DNA from: Rhinopomastus cyanomelas
Lineage: Eukaryota; Chordata; Aves; Bucerotiformes; Rhinopomastidae
Length of the DNA stretch: 64,000 bases
Assembly: GCA_013400115.1 (NCBI GenBank)
Contig: VXBP01003693.1
Coordinates: 141,329 to 205,328 of the forward strand
Direction: 5' to 3'
Positions within the stretch are counted from its first letter, which is position 1. Each line of letters starts with the position of its first letter. Position numbers and translations under genes: made by a program. Positions 33,258 to 46,465 of this stretch are shown here, in pieces. The notes below the pieces were generated by a model. It ran no database searches. It saw only the letters and a program-made list of their open reading frames with translations, and had not been told where the DNA came from.

Positions 33258-34325
33258 GGAATCACAGAATAGCTGAGGCTGGAAAAGACCTCTGAGATTA
33301 TCAAGTCCAGCCATGACCTAACATCACCACAATCACCTAAACCATGGCATCCAGTCTGTCCTTAAACATCTCCAGGCTGGTGACTCCACCACCTCCCTGG
33401 GCAGTCCATTCCAATGTTTGATCACCCTGTCCATGAGGAAGTGCTTCCTAACATCCAACATAAATCACCCCTGGTGCAGCTTCAGGCCCTGCCCTCTCAT
33501 CCTGTCACTAGTTGCCTGGGAGAAGAGCCGGACCTGCACCCGTCTACAACTTCCCTTCAGGTGGCTACAGAGAGTGAAAAGGTCCCCACTGAGTCTCCTC
33601 CAGGTTAAACAATGCCACCTCCCTCAGCCTGTCCTTATAAGCCTTTCCCTCTAGTCCCTTCACCAGCCTCGTTGTTCTCCTCTGCACCTGCTCCAGCCCC
33701 TCAATATCTTTCTTGAAGTGAGGGGTCCAATATTGTCCCCAGTATTTGAGGGGAAGCCTCACCAGTGACCAGTACAGAGGGAGAATGACATTCCTAGTCC
33801 TGTTTGCCACACTATTCTTAATACAAGCCAGGATGCCATTGGCCTTTTGTGCTACCTGGGTACAGTGCTGGCTCATGTGCAATCGATTGTCAGCCAGTCC
33901 TCCCAGGTCCCTCTCTGCAAGGCTGCTCTCCAGCCACTCATCCCCCAGTCTGTAGCTGTAGGGGGTTATTGTAGCCAAAATGTAGGACCCTGCACTTGGC
34001 CCTGTTAAACCTCATCCTGTTGGCCTCAGCCCATTCACCCAGCCTGTCTAGATGTCTCTGAAGCATCTTCCTCCCCACCAGCAGATTGACACTCCCACCC
34101 AACTTGGTGTCATCTGCACCTACCATTTACTAAGGGTAGACTTGATCCCCTCAACCAGGTCATCAGTAAAGATGTTGACTGGAACTGGACCCAGCACTGA
34201 TCCCTGGGGGACACCACTGGTCACTGGACACCAACTGGATGCAGCACCATTCACAACCACTCTCTGTGCCTGCTCGTCCAGCCAGTTTTTAATGCAGTGG
34301 AAGGTGCATCCAACCAAGCCATGGA
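33258..34325 (-). mobile_element. Old long CR1, minus strand, with decayed reverse transcriptase
   Basis: Read on the minus strand from 34325 it gives HCIKNWLDEQAQRVVVNGAA, VTSGVPQGSVLGP (RT motif B region), then VGADDTKLGGSVNLL. The ADD catalytic pair of motif C is retained, but the preceding aromatic residue is lost. LHFGYNNPLQ, MSQHCTQVAQKANGILACIK and KDIEGLEQVQRRTTRLVKGL follow. The frame shifts between 34317-34120 and 34126-33938 and again later. Tail octanucleotides are largely gone. It is an inactive older CR1 subfamily. Confidence 0.92.
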
Positions 34326-35480
34326 AATTTAATTAAATGCAACAGTTCCAAATTCCTCTAAAATTCTCAGAGATTTAGGTAATTTGGGCTCATTGCATGA
34401 TTCCTAAGTCTTCTTCTGCTGGGATACTGATGAGAATATCCTCAGCTATGGAAAGATCAGGTCGATACTTCTAGTCAGGTTTTGTTGCTATGGCTTCCAT
34501 CTTGTCCACGTTGACCAGTCAAGACACTGAATGGTTTTCCAAGTTTGTGTTAAATGTCCTTTATTGTACAGAGTTTGAAACACGTATTGACACCTATTTA
34601 TCATCAATTAGCTCTTAAAACATCAAGGCAGCACCTCATTTCATCCCACTTAGCTGGGATTGGGCTACTTACTAGATGTTCACCTCACTACTTGGAGGGG
34701 ATCTTGGAAAATTAACAGCATCCAAGAACCTGGCAGCAGGATCTTAGAGACTGGAATGTCTACGTGCTTTTTAAGGAGCTCATGTCTGTATGTCTGTTGC
34801 TTGAAATACACACCAGGGAAAAAAATAAAGCCAAAAAAAATCCCTCTTTAAAAATTTTCTAAGAAATGAAATTATTCAGCCACAAGAAAGGGAAGTATTA
34901 AGAATTTACAGAGCTCATAGCTGCAGTCTCTGCTGCAGAAAGTCAAGACAAAGGATATACAGTCTGTAAAAGACTGGATGAACCATTACTTGTTCTAATA
35001 ATACATTATAATAGAAATTAGAACATAAAGGTCCTTGTTTATCACTTGGGATAATAGGGTAAATTCTAACATCAATTAATTTGTAAGATTCATGATCAAA
35101 TCTGAGTAAGAAATGAGTAAAACCTTCAGAATAACTTCATGAAAGCAGATGAATGAATGTAAATTACAAGTGGAGATCACTGTGACTGAAGCTGGAAGAA
35201 ACATGTTTCATGCATGAAGACTTTATTTGTGCATCAAGATATAGAAGAGCACACAGCTGGAGACCCGTAAGACATTGCATCTGTGCACAGACTATAGTCC
35301 AGAACTGATAGATCTGTGGAAGCCATCATCATTACCATCCTGCTTCATCTGACACTGGCTACTGACAGAGGTGGGACCCCAAAGAGAGTTGGTTCCCTAG
35401 GATGTGGTCTCAGACCTAGTGGCTGTCTCAAATGGTTGCTTCCTGGGAGAAGCGAAAAAGCCCAGTCAGCATGGGAAGAG
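34326..35480. other. Unique sequence, nothing recognised
   Basis: AT-rich, frames up to 63 codons. Confidence 0.5.
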
Positions 35481-35580
35481 TCATAGGATCATAGAATCAT
35501 AGAATCATTAGGGATTGGAAGTGACCTTGAAAGATCATCCAGTCCAATCCCCCTGACACAGCAGGATCACCTAGACCAAG
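35481..35580 (-). mobile_element. CR1 3' end ending at a single-N join
   Basis: It has three octanucleotides, the stem and CACCTAGACCAAG, then N at 35581 and unrelated sequence. The element is cut at the N, so its true 5' end is unknown and sequence may be missing there. Confidence 0.9.
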
Positions 35581-35581
35581 N

Positions 35582-37828
35582 GATTTGTTGGTGAGACTGT
35601 GACTCTGTGTGTACCTCAAGTACGCTTTGTATTCCCTGTCTGTTTAGACAAAGTGATGTTCAGAAGCAGAGTTTTGTGCCAAACAAGTCTAATGAACATG
35701 ACAAACTCAGCGGTGACACTAGAACGGGGTGGGAAGCCACGGAAAAGCTGATAATACTGAGAGGGTTTTTCCATTTAAAACTACATCTTAGAATTCAGCA
35801 TCAAAAGCCAAATATGGCCTTAAACTGAGCGAAGTGAGCAAACGCTACTGAGGGACCCGTTGTCTAGAGGAAGTTTAATCCATTACACTCTCACACTTTG
35901 GGGTTAAGCGCTTGCATGTTAAGGCAAAACCTCTGCTTGTTGAACACAAAAGTATCAACAATTTTTCACTGAAGGAATTGAAGAACCTGGCAATTCAGAA
36001 ATGCAAAAGAAAAGGAACGTCAGCGACTCATTTTCTTTGTGCAACAGGCGGAAGGAAGGTGTGTGAAAGCGATAACTGTCAAAACTCACCTAATGCTTGG
36101 TCTGACTGATGGGAAAAGGATTACACCCAGTATGAATCTGGCTTCTCATGCCCCTGACAAACATCTCCATCTCTGAGATCGTGCTGCTTCTGCTGACCGT
36201 GATTGCTGCCACGTTAGACAGCAAGGGTGTGGGTTCTTCAGCACTTTGATGGAATGCCTCTGATTTCCTAAGCCTACAACAAACGAAGCTGCTCTCATTA
36301 GCACAGCATACCTGTTGCTGATCTTAGTATCCTGAAGGAGATTAAAAAAAGGAAAGAGAAAAAAAGCTGCTATTTTATCTTTGAAGTGATCAGGCTGCAA
36401 GGGGAAGTAGTTAATTCCCCATGGGTAGACACAAACATTCCTTCACTTGTGACATGTGTAAAGGTTGCTGTTCAGAGCAGACTCTTTTCAGGACGCATTT
36501 ATTCTGGGCACTTACATTTCTAAACCCCTCAAGAGGGCTCTACTTGTGGAAAAAAAAAAAAGAGTGGAAACTCTGGTCTTCTGGTCTAAGATTACACCAG
36601 TATTTTTGTGAACAAACTTTGGATCAATCTAGAGTTGGAAGTGAACATGAAAAGTGTCAGTAACTCCTTTATAAGTCTTTATGTGGTGCATCTGATTGAC
36701 CCACATTACGATGCACAATAGCATGAAAGAGTGTTGGTAATCAGTGCTAATGAATACATGCACCTACCTGATTCATACACTGGGCATTGCCCCTCGCTAA
36801 TGCCTTTGTTTTGCAGTCATTAACATTCCCATCATGACACAAAACGCTGAACATTTACTATAACAAAAACAAAAGCAAACAAAAAAATGAGACACATTTA
36901 TTGCAAATTTCAGTCAATAAAGACACAAATAAGGAAATCACAGAGCACAGGGACATTGTCCCAATCCTGCTCTACTTTAGTTCATTAATTAATCTTTTTA
37001 GAAAAGATATTTACAGTGAGACCTCAGGCAAATACTGAGAGCTCGTGGCATAATCCTTCTCTGTCCTCCCTTCTTCCCCTTCCCCCACCTGCAGAGAAGG
37101 CTGGTTACTCATTTCTCTTTTTTTTTCCTCCAGAGTTCAGGAAGGACATAGAGAAGTTCCATTTTCATGGTTTAGAATCATTCTCATGATTCTTACCATA
37201 ATTTAAGCATTCTTAATAAAAAACTTCATAAATCTCTTTCCTTGTGCAGTTCAAGTTGACATTCCTGTGCTGAAATTATGTAGAATTGTTATTGAAGTGG
37301 TTTCAACAAATATAAAACCTTAGGAAAAAAATTGGGGTGTGGAAGTGCAAGTCAAAGTCACAATAAGCTGATATTGTACTTTTTTGCCACAATTTTTACC
37401 TTGAAAATCCTGCCTGAGTATAAAAGAAAAAACCTGAAGAATTGATTCCACTCCAGTTGAATCTGAGATGTTTCCAGTACAAGCAATCCTATTGGTAATT
37501 ATTAATGTGTTTCATAAATATGCTAATTTATAAATTGTATAGTATTCTTCTAAACAAGAAAATACATCACACAATCCATTCCTTACTACATATAAATAGT
37601 TGTTAAATGATTAAGCATTTACAAATAGACTTTGCTGCTTGCAGGAGAAGAAATACGAAGAAGAGTTTGAAATAAAAGCCCTTTAGTCCTGCTTCTCAAA
37701 GATAAGGGCTCGAGAGTTTATTTATTAGAGCCTTATTTGTTCTGATGAGTATTCTGTACAAATTCTTATGCATGTGGTGCACACCACGTGGTGTATTCAG
37801 GTGGAACAACAGTACCACCAAAGTGGGT
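35582..37828. other. Long unique block
   Basis: About 2.2 kb with frames up to 84 codons and no recognised product. Two polypyrimidine-AG acceptor-like sites lie at about 37070-37096 and 37117-37134, but no donor is evident nearby. Confidence 0.45.
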
Positions 37829-38293
37829 CAGTTCTGGGCCTCCTCCCAGTAAGAAGTGCTGGGGCACGTCCAGAGAAGGGCAACGAAGGTCATGAAGGGT
37901 CTGCAGCACAAGTCCTGTAAGGAACACCTGAGGGAATGGGTTAGAGCTTAGAGAAAAGGAAGCTGAGGGATGAACACCCTGTAGCTCTCTACAACCACCT
38001 GAAAAGAGGGGGACAGCCTCTTCTCTCTGGTGGCAAGTGATAGAACCAGAAGAAATGGTGGCAAGCTGTGTCAGAGGAGGTGTAGGCTAGATGTAGGGAA
38101 GATTTTCTTCACTGAGGGGTTAACTGGGCGTTGGAACAGGATTTCTTGGGTAGTGGTGGAGTCATCTACACATGGTGTGTGGATCTGGTGCTTAGGGACT
38201 TGATATAGTGGTGACCTGGCAGTGCTGGTTTAAAAGTTGGACTTGGTGTTCTTGAGGGTCTCTTCCAACCAAAGATATTCTGTGATTCTCTAA
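37829..38293 (+). mobile_element. Old CR1 3' end, plus strand
   Basis: A diverged ORF2 C-terminus (AGAAGGGCAACGAAGGTCAT, CTCTCTACAACCACCTGAAA) with the stem AGTTGGAC/CTTCCAAC and a short degenerate tail (ATTCTGTGATTCTC). The structure resembles the ATACTGTG subfamily more than the ATTCTATG one. Confidence 0.88.
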
Positions 38294-41200
38294 CATATCT
38301 AGTGAGAGGGAAAGGAGAATAATGGGCCCATTTTGGGAAGGGGCTTACTGTCGCATCACAAAAGGATTGAGGAGCAACAAGACAGAAAGGTTTCTCTAAG
38401 TGTAATGCACTATCTCAAAGCAGGCTGAATGCTCGACAGGGTTTGCATCTCTCCCTTTTTCCATGCTATCTACTGCTAAGGAGATGTGAGTGATAGAATT
38501 GTTTGTGAGAAGTTTAGTAATGGAGAAACCTACAATATCAAGAGAAATGAACGGCCAGCTCTGCTGAGAAACATGACGATGTAGCTACACTTCTCTCCCA
38601 AGCTTGGGCTTCCAGCTGTAGGAGCATCTTTTTAACCCATTATAGGGAAAAAAGAGAAAACTAATGTTTTGTCTCAATGGAAACATTAAAAACAAACCCC
38701 CCACAAAAAAAAAAGCAACAACAAGAGGAAAGACCCACGTACCACTCTGCCTGCTGCTCAGTGCTGGGAGAACGTTAGCACTTGTGTTAGCGTGTTCAGA
38801 CTAAAGCCAAACGAAGAGAAGCTCTCACTTCTCTTTGCTCAGCTATCACGAGATCTGCTCGCTTAGGAGAAGTCTATCCAACTGAGCCCTGCAGGGCTTT
38901 AGGCAGAGAAATGATTAGTTGAGGATTAGTCTGAGGGTTCCCCACGGGCACAGATATACAGGTTTTGCTGCACACACCCCCCAGGATGGCAGCAATTCCC
39001 GGGGTGCGCCAAGGCACGTGTCCTTTTACTAGACACAAGTACCATAAAGATTCTTCAGGCACACATGAGCCTGGGGTCCAACACTGGGCTTACGTGTCCC
39101 TGATATCAATGTGGTTTCCCTAGTGGATTATGCAATCTACAATTTTAGTTTGCATATGGAAAGTTTTACAGTTTAATTAAACCCAACATGTTCTTTATGC
39201 AGATAACACTGGAATCTCCTCAATGACTCGTTTCTATGCAGATGCTTAGCTCCATGAGATGGGGGTTCCATGCAACTGGGATTTTTTTCTATAACAATTA
39301 TTCTTGTCCAGACAACACAACTAATTCTGATCATGTCTCACTTTCCAGACTGTTCACCTCCATTAAAAGTGACTTGTGTTTGTTTGGGTTTTTTTAAAGG
39401 TTTTTTTTTTCCTATAATTCATATAATCAACCCCCTGATTCTAGCAGTGTATAAAGCTCATGGAGCCACATAAGACAACCTTATTTGGCTGTGCAGTGTT
39501 ATTCAGCACCTTGGCTGCACTCCTATGCTCCTGTCATAGGGGCATGAATATTCATTTGCCAGTCATCATGATCCTTCACATCCCCTTTTCCGTAGGTGGC
39601 AAAGTGAAGTGCAGAAAGCAGTCTCTCAGTTTGCCCAAGCCTATGATAAGTTGTTAATATGAGAAAACAGAATTCACACATTCTAATTTTTAGCACCATG
39701 CTCCAAGTACTCATAAATATACACAAAAAACAGTTGATGGGGGAAACATAATAGTAAGTCCTGTGAGAAGGGAAATTTTTTGCCAGACAGTAGTCAAATC
39801 TCTAGTGGAGTAATTGCCTACTACTGAAGAACTTAATTCCAGATTAACACCTAGCAATGGATGTTGTTATACAGCTTTTCTAGAAGTACAAATACCAGAT
39901 TCTGCCAGTTCCAGCTTAAGTACAGAAGCAGAGTTAGTGTCAGACCAAAGCTGCCTTTGCCATAATTCTGTACAACTGGAGTTTGTTTGATGCTGAAAAG
40001 AAGAAAAACAAACAGAAACCCCAAACCAAGAAACCCTAAGCTAACAAAAAGTTTATTTCCTGAAGAAGAGCAAAAATAGACTGCAGCTGATCCCTGCTAA
40101 TTACTCCTGTTGAAAGCCTGGGGTTTTGAAGTTACTTTTTAAAAAATGGCTTTGCTGAGGGAAAACTCTACCACGTTCTGCTGGGTGATGGGGAAGCCCA
40201 GATTTATGCATGCTGCGTTTTGGACCTCACCCAAACGATCTGTTTCTCATCCTTATTTACTTCATTATGTGACTCAACGCATTACACACTTCAGACTCAA
40301 ATTGTGTCCAAGAGAAAGAGTTTCCACCATGACAAGGCATACTGGGATGGAGTTCTATTATGCATCACACTCCTAGAAGGGCTTTCGTCCTACTCAAGTG
40401 TGAGTAATAATTTGTAAGTGAGACCTTGGTATTCCCTTGGAGTGACTGGGCTGAGCTTGTAGTTCAGGATGAATCACTTGTACAGTAGGTACATTGAGGA
40501 GGAGGCACACTGTACTGTCACTGATTCTTATTTTGTAGCTGGAGCATGTATTTTCCACTCGTTCAATTTGCTTCATCAGCGTCAATTCAGTCTTCCAGCA
40601 AACCACACTCTCGTCAAAAGTCATTGTGGGAAGAAGAGACTGAGCAAGCATGGCTGCTCATTTCCTTCAGGGCAAATTGCCTCATATTAACCTTCAGAGG
40701 AGCTCTAACAAAGAAAACTAGAGATCTCGTCACGTCTTAGTGAGAAGGTCATAACACCTGCTCTGTGGTGGTGACTGCACCAAGCTCCACTAGCTTCTAG
40801 ATGACTCCAAGCAATGGTTTCAATAACCTTCTCTGCGACTCTTCTACTCACCTCTCCTGAATTCCATCTGTTTCCAGTTGGGAGACCAGTAGTTCTTGAG
40901 ATCAATAAGCTGAAAAAACCCAGTAGCCAGAGAGATTCTGTTTTCAAAATTAAATTGGCTGAATTGAATGAGCTCAGAGCTGGCTGACATTCTTTCCAAA
41001 CTCAATTTCCACTGTAGCAGCTGAGCCGACTTCTTTGGAACTTACCTTCAAAGGCTGCATCACCAATTCTCTTAGTCGACCCTTTCTGTATTAGAAGGGC
41101 CACAGAGCCAGGATTTGGGCCAAAAATTATAACTAATAAAATTCTCTTCAAGGACTGTATCCAGTAACAAAGGATTATAACAAGATGGGGTCTGGAAAGA

Positions 41201-41514
41201 AATCAGTTACCACTGTCAAGCAACACGCATCTGTTCCGTTGTGAACCTACATCATGTGTTCACATATATGACAGCTTAAAAATAATTATGACCACTATAT
41301 TTAAAAGAAAACACAGAGCAATTGGAAGCCCATTTGTAATCTGAATCTCAATTTGTTTTGAAGGTTCAAATGTCTGGAAGCTGTTACAGAGAAAAAGAAA
41401 AAGCTCATATATAAATGTTCACACGTCTGATTGAGGCCAGGAACAAAGAAAGAGACTTACAAGTTGTGATGTTGAACATAGAAATGGCTACAAGTTTCAT
41501 GGACAGGATTCTAT
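38294..41514. other. Long CR1-free unique block
   Basis: About 3.2 kb, frames up to 85 codons. No protein, RNA gene or repeat family recognised. Confidence 0.5.
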
Positions 41515-41725
41515 AACTTCTTCCCAGTGAGGGTGACAGAGCACTGGAGGGGGCTGCCCAGGAGGTTTGTGGAGTCTCCTTCTCTGGAGAGGTTTGGAGC
41601 CCACCTGGACATGCTCCGGTGTAGCTTGATCTGGGGCATCCTCCTGTGGCAGGGGGACTGGCCTGGATGATCTTTCGAGGTCCCTTCCAATCCCTGATGA
41701 TCTGTGATTCTATGTGATTCTGCGA
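41515..41725 (+). mobile_element. CR1 3' end, ~210 bp
   Basis: It starts at ATAACTTCTTCCCAGTGAGG, in ORF2. The 3' UTR is diverged (CTTGATCTGGGGCATCCTCC) and the stem partly mismatched (GGACTGGC against TTCCAATCC). The tail has ATTCTATG-like units with a TG insertion. Confidence 0.9.
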
Positions 41726-42242
41726 CTGAAAACACTGAACCAAGAACCTAAGAACTATGAACTGTCATCAGCAGAGAGTTAAGTGGGATCCAAACTAATC
41801 ACCACAGCACATGAAAACCTCTCATGTTAGAGCCGTGAAACGAGTCGTAGGAATACGATGAACTTACTGATTGTGTCTACATTGCTAAAATGAAGGCTGA
41901 GTATTGAAACTTTAATTTCCTTATGTTTAACTATTATCTCTCTATCTGTCTCTGTGCTAGATCTCTCCACGTTGATTTCTCTAATATCTATCTGCCTCAA
42001 GGTGTCTAGCTCTTGGCAGCAAGACAGCATCTTGGCATTCTTTTTTGTGTGCCAGTAGAGCTGCTGTGATTAGTGCAAGCAGTGGTTTTAAGTGAAATGC
42101 ATCACCTGTGAAGGGTTTGTGTACATGACTTTATCACAACTCATTCAAGCACCTGGCTTCAAAAAAGATTAGTTCATCTCTTTCTCATCAAAGCCATATT
42201 TAAGTGATCTTGCACCTTATTCTGCCACACCAGATGCTGGTG
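41726..42242. other. Unique sequence, nothing recognised
   Basis: About 500 bp between two CR1s. Confidence 0.5.
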
Positions 42243-42694
42243 GTAGCGAAGGGCAACGAAGATGATGAAGGAGGTGGAGCACCTCCCTTATGAGGAGAGG
42301 CTGAGGGAGCTGGGTCTCTTGAGCTTGGAGGATACTGAGGGGTGACCTCATTAATGTCTACAAATATTTGAGGGGTGGGTGTCAGAAGGATGGAGCCGGG
42401 CTGTTCTCGGTGTCATGTAGTGATAGGACAAGGGGCAATGGGTGTGAGCTGGAACATAGAAGGTTCCACATCAACCTGAGAAGGAAATTCTTCTCATTGA
42501 GGGTGACAGAGCACTGGAACAGGCTGCCCAGGGGGGTTGTGGAGTCTCCTTCTCTGGAGATGTTCAAGACCCGCCAGGATGTGTTCCTGTGTGACTTGGT
42601 CTAGGTGATCCTGCTGTGTCAGGGGGATTGGAGTAGATGATCTTTCAAGGTCCCTTCTAGTCCATAATGATTCTGTGATTCTATGATCCTATGA
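42243..42694 (+). mobile_element. CR1 3' end, ~450 bp
   Basis: It starts at AGCGAAGGGCAACGAAGATG. A deletion in SLEKRRLRG shifts the frame near 42330. The open part 42368-42604 reads RGGCQKDGAGLFSVSCSDRT, then HRRFHINLRRKFFSLRVTEH, to FLCDLV. The stem is GGATTGGA/TCTAGTCC and the tail ends in ATTCTATGATCCTATG. Confidence 0.94.
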
Positions 42695-45600
42695 TTTCAC
42701 ATGCTGAGCACGCACAGTGAAAACAACACAATACATGAGGCAAAAGGGATGTGCATATAGTTGGTGTAGGATCTGTAAGCATAGGACAGAGAAACTAGAC
42801 AAAGGGAAAGATATGCTGATGTCATTCTAGATTTACAAAGGAGAAGTTTTCCAGAGAGTTCCTTGTACCTGGAATGCCATAAGATAGGTGAGAACGAGCC
42901 GAAACACCAGGTCTTGACAGTCCTTCAGTGGCAGGAAATTTGTCACAGGCTCTGCAGTGTGATGACTTCAGGGAAAGGTCTTCATGGTTTACATCCTCTC
43001 CAGCATAGATGAATTTATCTGCTCTACTTCTTCGTGGACCAAGGTGCAGAGCTGGACACTCTATGGCTTAGGTCCTGTAGAGAGAAGAGCAGAACCCTGG
43101 CAGTGGAGTTGTAGATATTTCTTCACTCAGAGTCTAATACTGCAAGACAGGTGAACATCACTCTCTTTCCACCTGTGCCTGCTCCCAGGAAGAGGCAGGA
43201 AACCTGAGCACGTGCAGGTAGCCCCTGATACCTTGTAAATGACATTTGATATCCTTTTCACAGGAGACTTTTCAGGGCAACTGACATTTTAGTTGACGTG
43301 TCTGTCTCGAGTAGTAGCAGGTGTCAGTAGAACATCTCTGCTCTTTATGCTGAAGCCAGTTGATGCTGTAGCTGTGATAGTCCACCAAAATCCTAGCACA
43401 GCTACGCAGAAGACTTCCCTTGATTGCAGCTCTTCTTACTCACAGGACTCTTTCCAGGGTAAGCAGGGAAACCTTTCTTTACTTTATCTTCGTTTGCTCA
43501 AGGAACTGAAATCATCCAGGACTGGGTCACATGCTGTTTGTAGAGGCCCTGACTGCGGCAGAGCAAATTCTGTGAGATCCTTTATTCAGAGTGTCCTCCA
43601 GTTGGGCAAAGCTCTGGAATTCAGGTGACCACAGGAAGCAGCTGAGAGGATTTCCAGCCTGACCATATCAACCGTCTCACCACAAGAACTTCCTATTTTG
43701 GCTGAGCCCCTTCAATCAATTTGAGGCTGCTCTGTAGATCAATAGGAGGGAGTTTAAGGATGGCTTGTTCTCCTTAGACTTGTGAAGTGGTTCTTGTGCC
43801 CTGGCTTCTCTTTCTCATGGTAGAGCTACTTCTCTTCGCCTTAAGGATTTAAATCATTGCTAATTTTTGCAAAGTGAAGCAGAAAGTAAAAGTTATACAT
43901 AAAATTGAGTATTGTTTCCTGAAAAGTTAGTAGCAAAGTAGCCAGCATGAAACAGAACAGAGAAATGCTTATGAGACAAAAGACACAGCAAGTATGAGAA
44001 AAGGGATGGCTTCAGGTAAGCTACACCTGAATAACAACACAACACCCAAAATGCACATATCAAATACATTCCTAAGTTCTATTGAAATGCAAATTCAAAA
44101 CTTACAGTGTCAGAGCAAATATGCTATTAAAATAAGGGGAAATTAAGAAAAATACCACAAAGCACTATTTGCTTTCATGTAGCAAAGCAGATTCATTTTC
44201 CTAGAGACAAAACAAGAGTCACAGTACAAAGCCATCAGTGTCTCATGAAAATAAGCTAGTGAAAGCTACCTCAGTAACTTTGCATTCACAGTTCTCTAGA
44301 GGTGTGGGTAAATGAATGACTTCAGTTACTGGGAAATAATATTTGCATTAGATAGCTTAGCATTTGGATAGGGCCAAGGAGTGCATCTTGCCTGTATCAG
44401 ATCACTGCATCCTATCTCAGAAATAACTACGAATTTGTTGGGTTGCTTTCACAGAGAGGCTCTTCTTTTTCAAATGGCAGTATGGCAGAACAAATGTTTA
44501 ATTGTTTTCTGTAGCCCAGGATCTTTTAATCTCAAACTGGGCACAGACATACAACACTGCTTAGTGGGGGGAAAACAGAGATTTGTTTGATTGAAATAAA
44601 TGTTTGATCTCTAACAGGACATGTAGACTACCTGGAATACAGTGACCATCTTGTTCAAAATTTATGCATATTAGCATTAGCTAATTTGGTTGATTCGTAA
44701 GATTTTTGAGGTGGGAACTTTTTTTCCTTCAGCTGCTTATTAGAAAATCTAGGACTAAAAAGACTAAACCATGAAACTGGTGAAACCCCCATTTTATTTA
44801 CTTTCCTTACATTAGAGTAGGTCGTTAAACCATGGGACTAATATCCTTCCTGCAGCACAGGGGAAGGATATTAACATGGAGACCTGATGTTGGTTTAGTT
44901 CTTTTAATATACCTACCCACACAGACAGTGTTGGAAATGAAAATATAGTCCTTCCTTGGCGACTGGCTTCCAAAACCTGCAGTGAAGGTTACTATCCAGG
45001 AAAGGGTATTCATTCAGAGGGGGCCTAGCTGCTTAATGACTATGAGCCAAAGCCTACTGCACGGGACACATCAGTTCCTGATAAGTCCCAGAGGCAAAAC
45101 CTATAGCTAAGGACATCTTAATGGGCTGCTTAACGTGAAAATGGGCTTCCCAAACCTAAGACAGGTGAAGAGCAGAATCAACATTCCAACTTCACTTCCT
45201 GGTTTCACATTAACCAGGTGTACGGACTTGTATGAAAATAATTTGAGGCTCTATCATAAAATACATTGTAAGAATTACTGTGATAAATACAATTTTATCT
45301 TAAAAGCAACAGTGCTAAGCAGTGGGAACTGCTTGGGTCATTAAGGCCCAAAAGTAGTCCAACCCACTTACACTAATGTACTTTATGTGAGGATCAGTTA
45401 TGACACTTGAAATGGACACAAGAGAAAGATGCAGAGGTAAGAGAGTTTGCATTCAGCTGTCTAGCAAGCACTTTAGTATTTTAATTATTTCTTTCTTTCT
45501 CAGGTGTGCTACACGTCCCTTTGCTCAACGTTGTTTGCATGAAGATGCTTTGAAAAGTAAGTGTGAGTCGTTCCATGAGAACACTTCCATGAAGAAGATC

Positions 45601-46362
45601 CTCCTTGCACAACAAAATCTACATTAGGAGCCCTTTCCTCGTTCTGGTCCCATCACAGAGCTTTTAAAACTGGTGGAACAAGAGCTGTGTTCTGTTATTC
45701 CCAGGACACACCTTCCCAGACAGTTTACCGCTCTCTCATGTGGCTCTCACCATCCCCTTGTGCCCCAGGCTGGCCCCACAGCACAGCTCTTTTGTTTCCC
45801 CTACTTTTGTCCAACAAAGCCAAACTGACTTGTCGGTTTCAGGCCAAAACCTTCATGTGAGATCACTTCAGCTGACAGAAAGGCTTTGCTCCTTTGCCTC
45901 AAACGGACCGGCTAATTTTTATTCTGGCAAATGATCACACCTGTGGCGTTTCAGAAGGATTTGTTTAGGTTTGATGATGTTACCACAGGTCACAATCTGC
46001 CTTAGAAAGAGAGGCTGGAAGAGAATTAAAGGTGTGGAGCGGCCGTTCTGATTCCCTCGCATAACCACAGAGACAAGTTGTTCTCCAAAACCAGCTTTGT
46101 TTCTGAAAACAACGTTTGTCATCAAGAAAACAGCTGCTGAGAAATGCAGTATTGCCTTCTGGGTCACTGGGTATTTGCTGGATTTCCTCTCAGTGAAGAT
46201 AACTTTGGAAAATACCGGGTGCGAGGCATAGCTAAAGCTGAAAGTGAATAGAAAAACCTAAAAAATATCTCCAATTTGACAAGGAAAACAAGCTCTGGAG
46301 GCCCCACTAGGGTAATATGTGCTGTTTATTTGCTAGCACTTAGCATAGGGAAAGTTATGGGA
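42695..46362. other. Longest CR1-free unique block (3.7 kb)
   Basis: Frames up to 111 codons (43293-43628) with no recognisable domain. It holds the exon-like block at 45504-45556 described separately. No repeat family recognised. Confidence 0.5.
45504..45556 (+). other. Exon-like 53-nt block with splice signals (speculative)
   Basis: The acceptor TATTTCTTTCTTTCTCAG ends at 45503 and the donor GTAAGTGTGAG starts at 45557. One frame through it is open (CATRPFAQRCLHEDALK). A second donor-like GCAGAG/GTAAGA lies just upstream at 45436/45437. I do not recognise the peptide. It may be a non-coding RNA exon or a chance pseudo-exon. Confidence 0.2.
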
Positions 46363-46450
46363 AAGACTTGGTCTAGGTGATCCTGCTGTTGCAGGGCCAT
46401 TGGACTAGATGATCTTTCGAGGTCTCTTCCAATCCATAATGATTCTATGA
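46363..46450 (+). mobile_element. CR1 3' end, ~88 bp
   Basis: It starts at GACTTGGTCTAGG (46364) and ends after one octanucleotide. The stem is intact. It lies tail-to-tail with the minus CR1 starting at 46466. Confidence 0.9.
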
Positions 46451-46465
46451 TAACAAAGTATTAGT

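Noticed and set aside
37070..37134. Two polypyrimidine-CAG sites that resemble splice acceptors
   Set aside because: No donor follows at exon-like distance and no coding frame is evident. Such tracts are common in introns.
43293..43628. 111-codon plus-strand frame
   Set aside because: No homology, signal or domain recognised, no clear gene context, and a length within chance expectation for 64 kb.
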